Of a stretch of DNA of 24,367 nucleotides, positions 24,186 to 24,367 are shown piece by piece. This DNA comes from an uncultured Victivallales bacterium (GTDB lineage: Bacteria > Verrucomicrobiota > Lentisphaeria > Oligosphaerales > JAFGRS01), in NCBI GenBank assembly GCA_903834675.1, contig CAILKC010000170.1, positions 1 through 24,367 of the forward strand, written 5' to 3'. Every line of letters starts with the position of its first letter. Position 1 is the stretch's first letter. Made by a program: the position numbers and the translations under genes. The notes beneath the pieces were generated by a model. It saw nothing but the letters and a program-made list of their open reading frames with translations. It had not been told where the DNA came from and ran no database searches.

Positions 24186-24367
24186 GAGATGGCCCCAGGT
24201 TCGGGCGCAGGTCAGTTCCGTAGGGGTTTGCTTGTCTGAGAACCGCAGAGGGTCGAGGGCCTACCCGCCGTGGTGGGTCGAGAGACGAGTGTCCGAGTCC
24301 CCCCCCGTCGATTCGATCCCGATTTCAATCTCGATCCGCCATCCCATCGCTACAGTTTCGCGGCGGT

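Overview
The window is a high-G+C stretch of a Gram-negative bacterial chromosome. Strong Shine-Dalgarno (SD) sites precede many genes, and waaA implies lipopolysaccharide (LPS). The pairing of an OPT-like DUF6785 membrane protein with a DUF5722-type putative glycosidase, plus an LA_2272-like surface-repeat protein, points to the PVC group (Lentisphaerota, Kiritimatiellota or Verrucomicrobiota) or a neighbouring uncultured phylum. That placement is inference only; there is no rRNA or marker gene to settle it.

Layout. (1) 1-198: the C-terminal end of an IS66-type transposase, cut by the window edge, then a 224-bp gap holding one hairpin. (2) 9980 down to 423, minus strand: htpG, a DUF6785/DUF6784 membrane protein, a secreted DUF5722-like protein with clan GH-A-style glutamates, a divergent cysteine-synthase-fold PLP enzyme, and a two-part BNR sialidase-like protein. 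Gaps of 30-87 bp suggest one transcription unit, or htpG followed by a glycan-use unit. A good sigma70-like promoter lies in front of htpG. (3) 10174-18841, plus strand: waaA (Kdo transferase), then a complete four-gene SMC-type plasmid-defence system of the Wadjet/JetABCD (MksBEF-G/EptABCD) family. jetA overlaps the 3' end of waaA, and jetA/jetB and jetB/jetC also overlap. (4) 17262-17578, between jetC and jetD: a tandem array of palindromic repeats, two 32-bp units then two and a partial 60-bp unit, the only large gap in the defence operon. (5) 23260 down to 18838, minus strand: a compact catabolic operon of a small VOC protein, DhaK, DhaL, an LsrF-type aldolase/thiolase and an MFS/Atg22-like transporter, preceded by a promoter-like element. 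jetD and the transporter converge and share a CTAG stop tetranucleotide. (6) 24104 down to 23583, minus strand: a secreted LA_2272-like repeat protein followed by a strong hairpin.

How the genes work together. JetA (kleisin), JetB (KITE-like) and JetC (SMC ATPase) should form the loop-extruding complex, and JetD the TOPRIM nuclease that cuts small circular DNA. All motifs I could check are intact: Walker A, signature and Walker B in JetC; TOPRIM Glu and DxD in JetD. The VOC-DhaKL-LsrF-MFS operon looks like import, phosphorylation and carbon-carbon cleavage of a small keto-sugar or diketone. It resembles an lsr-type AI-2-processing set in which DhaKL replaces LsrK. The most notable points are the waaA-jetABCD coupling, the repeat array placed exactly between jetC and jetD, and the LsrF-DhaKL combination.
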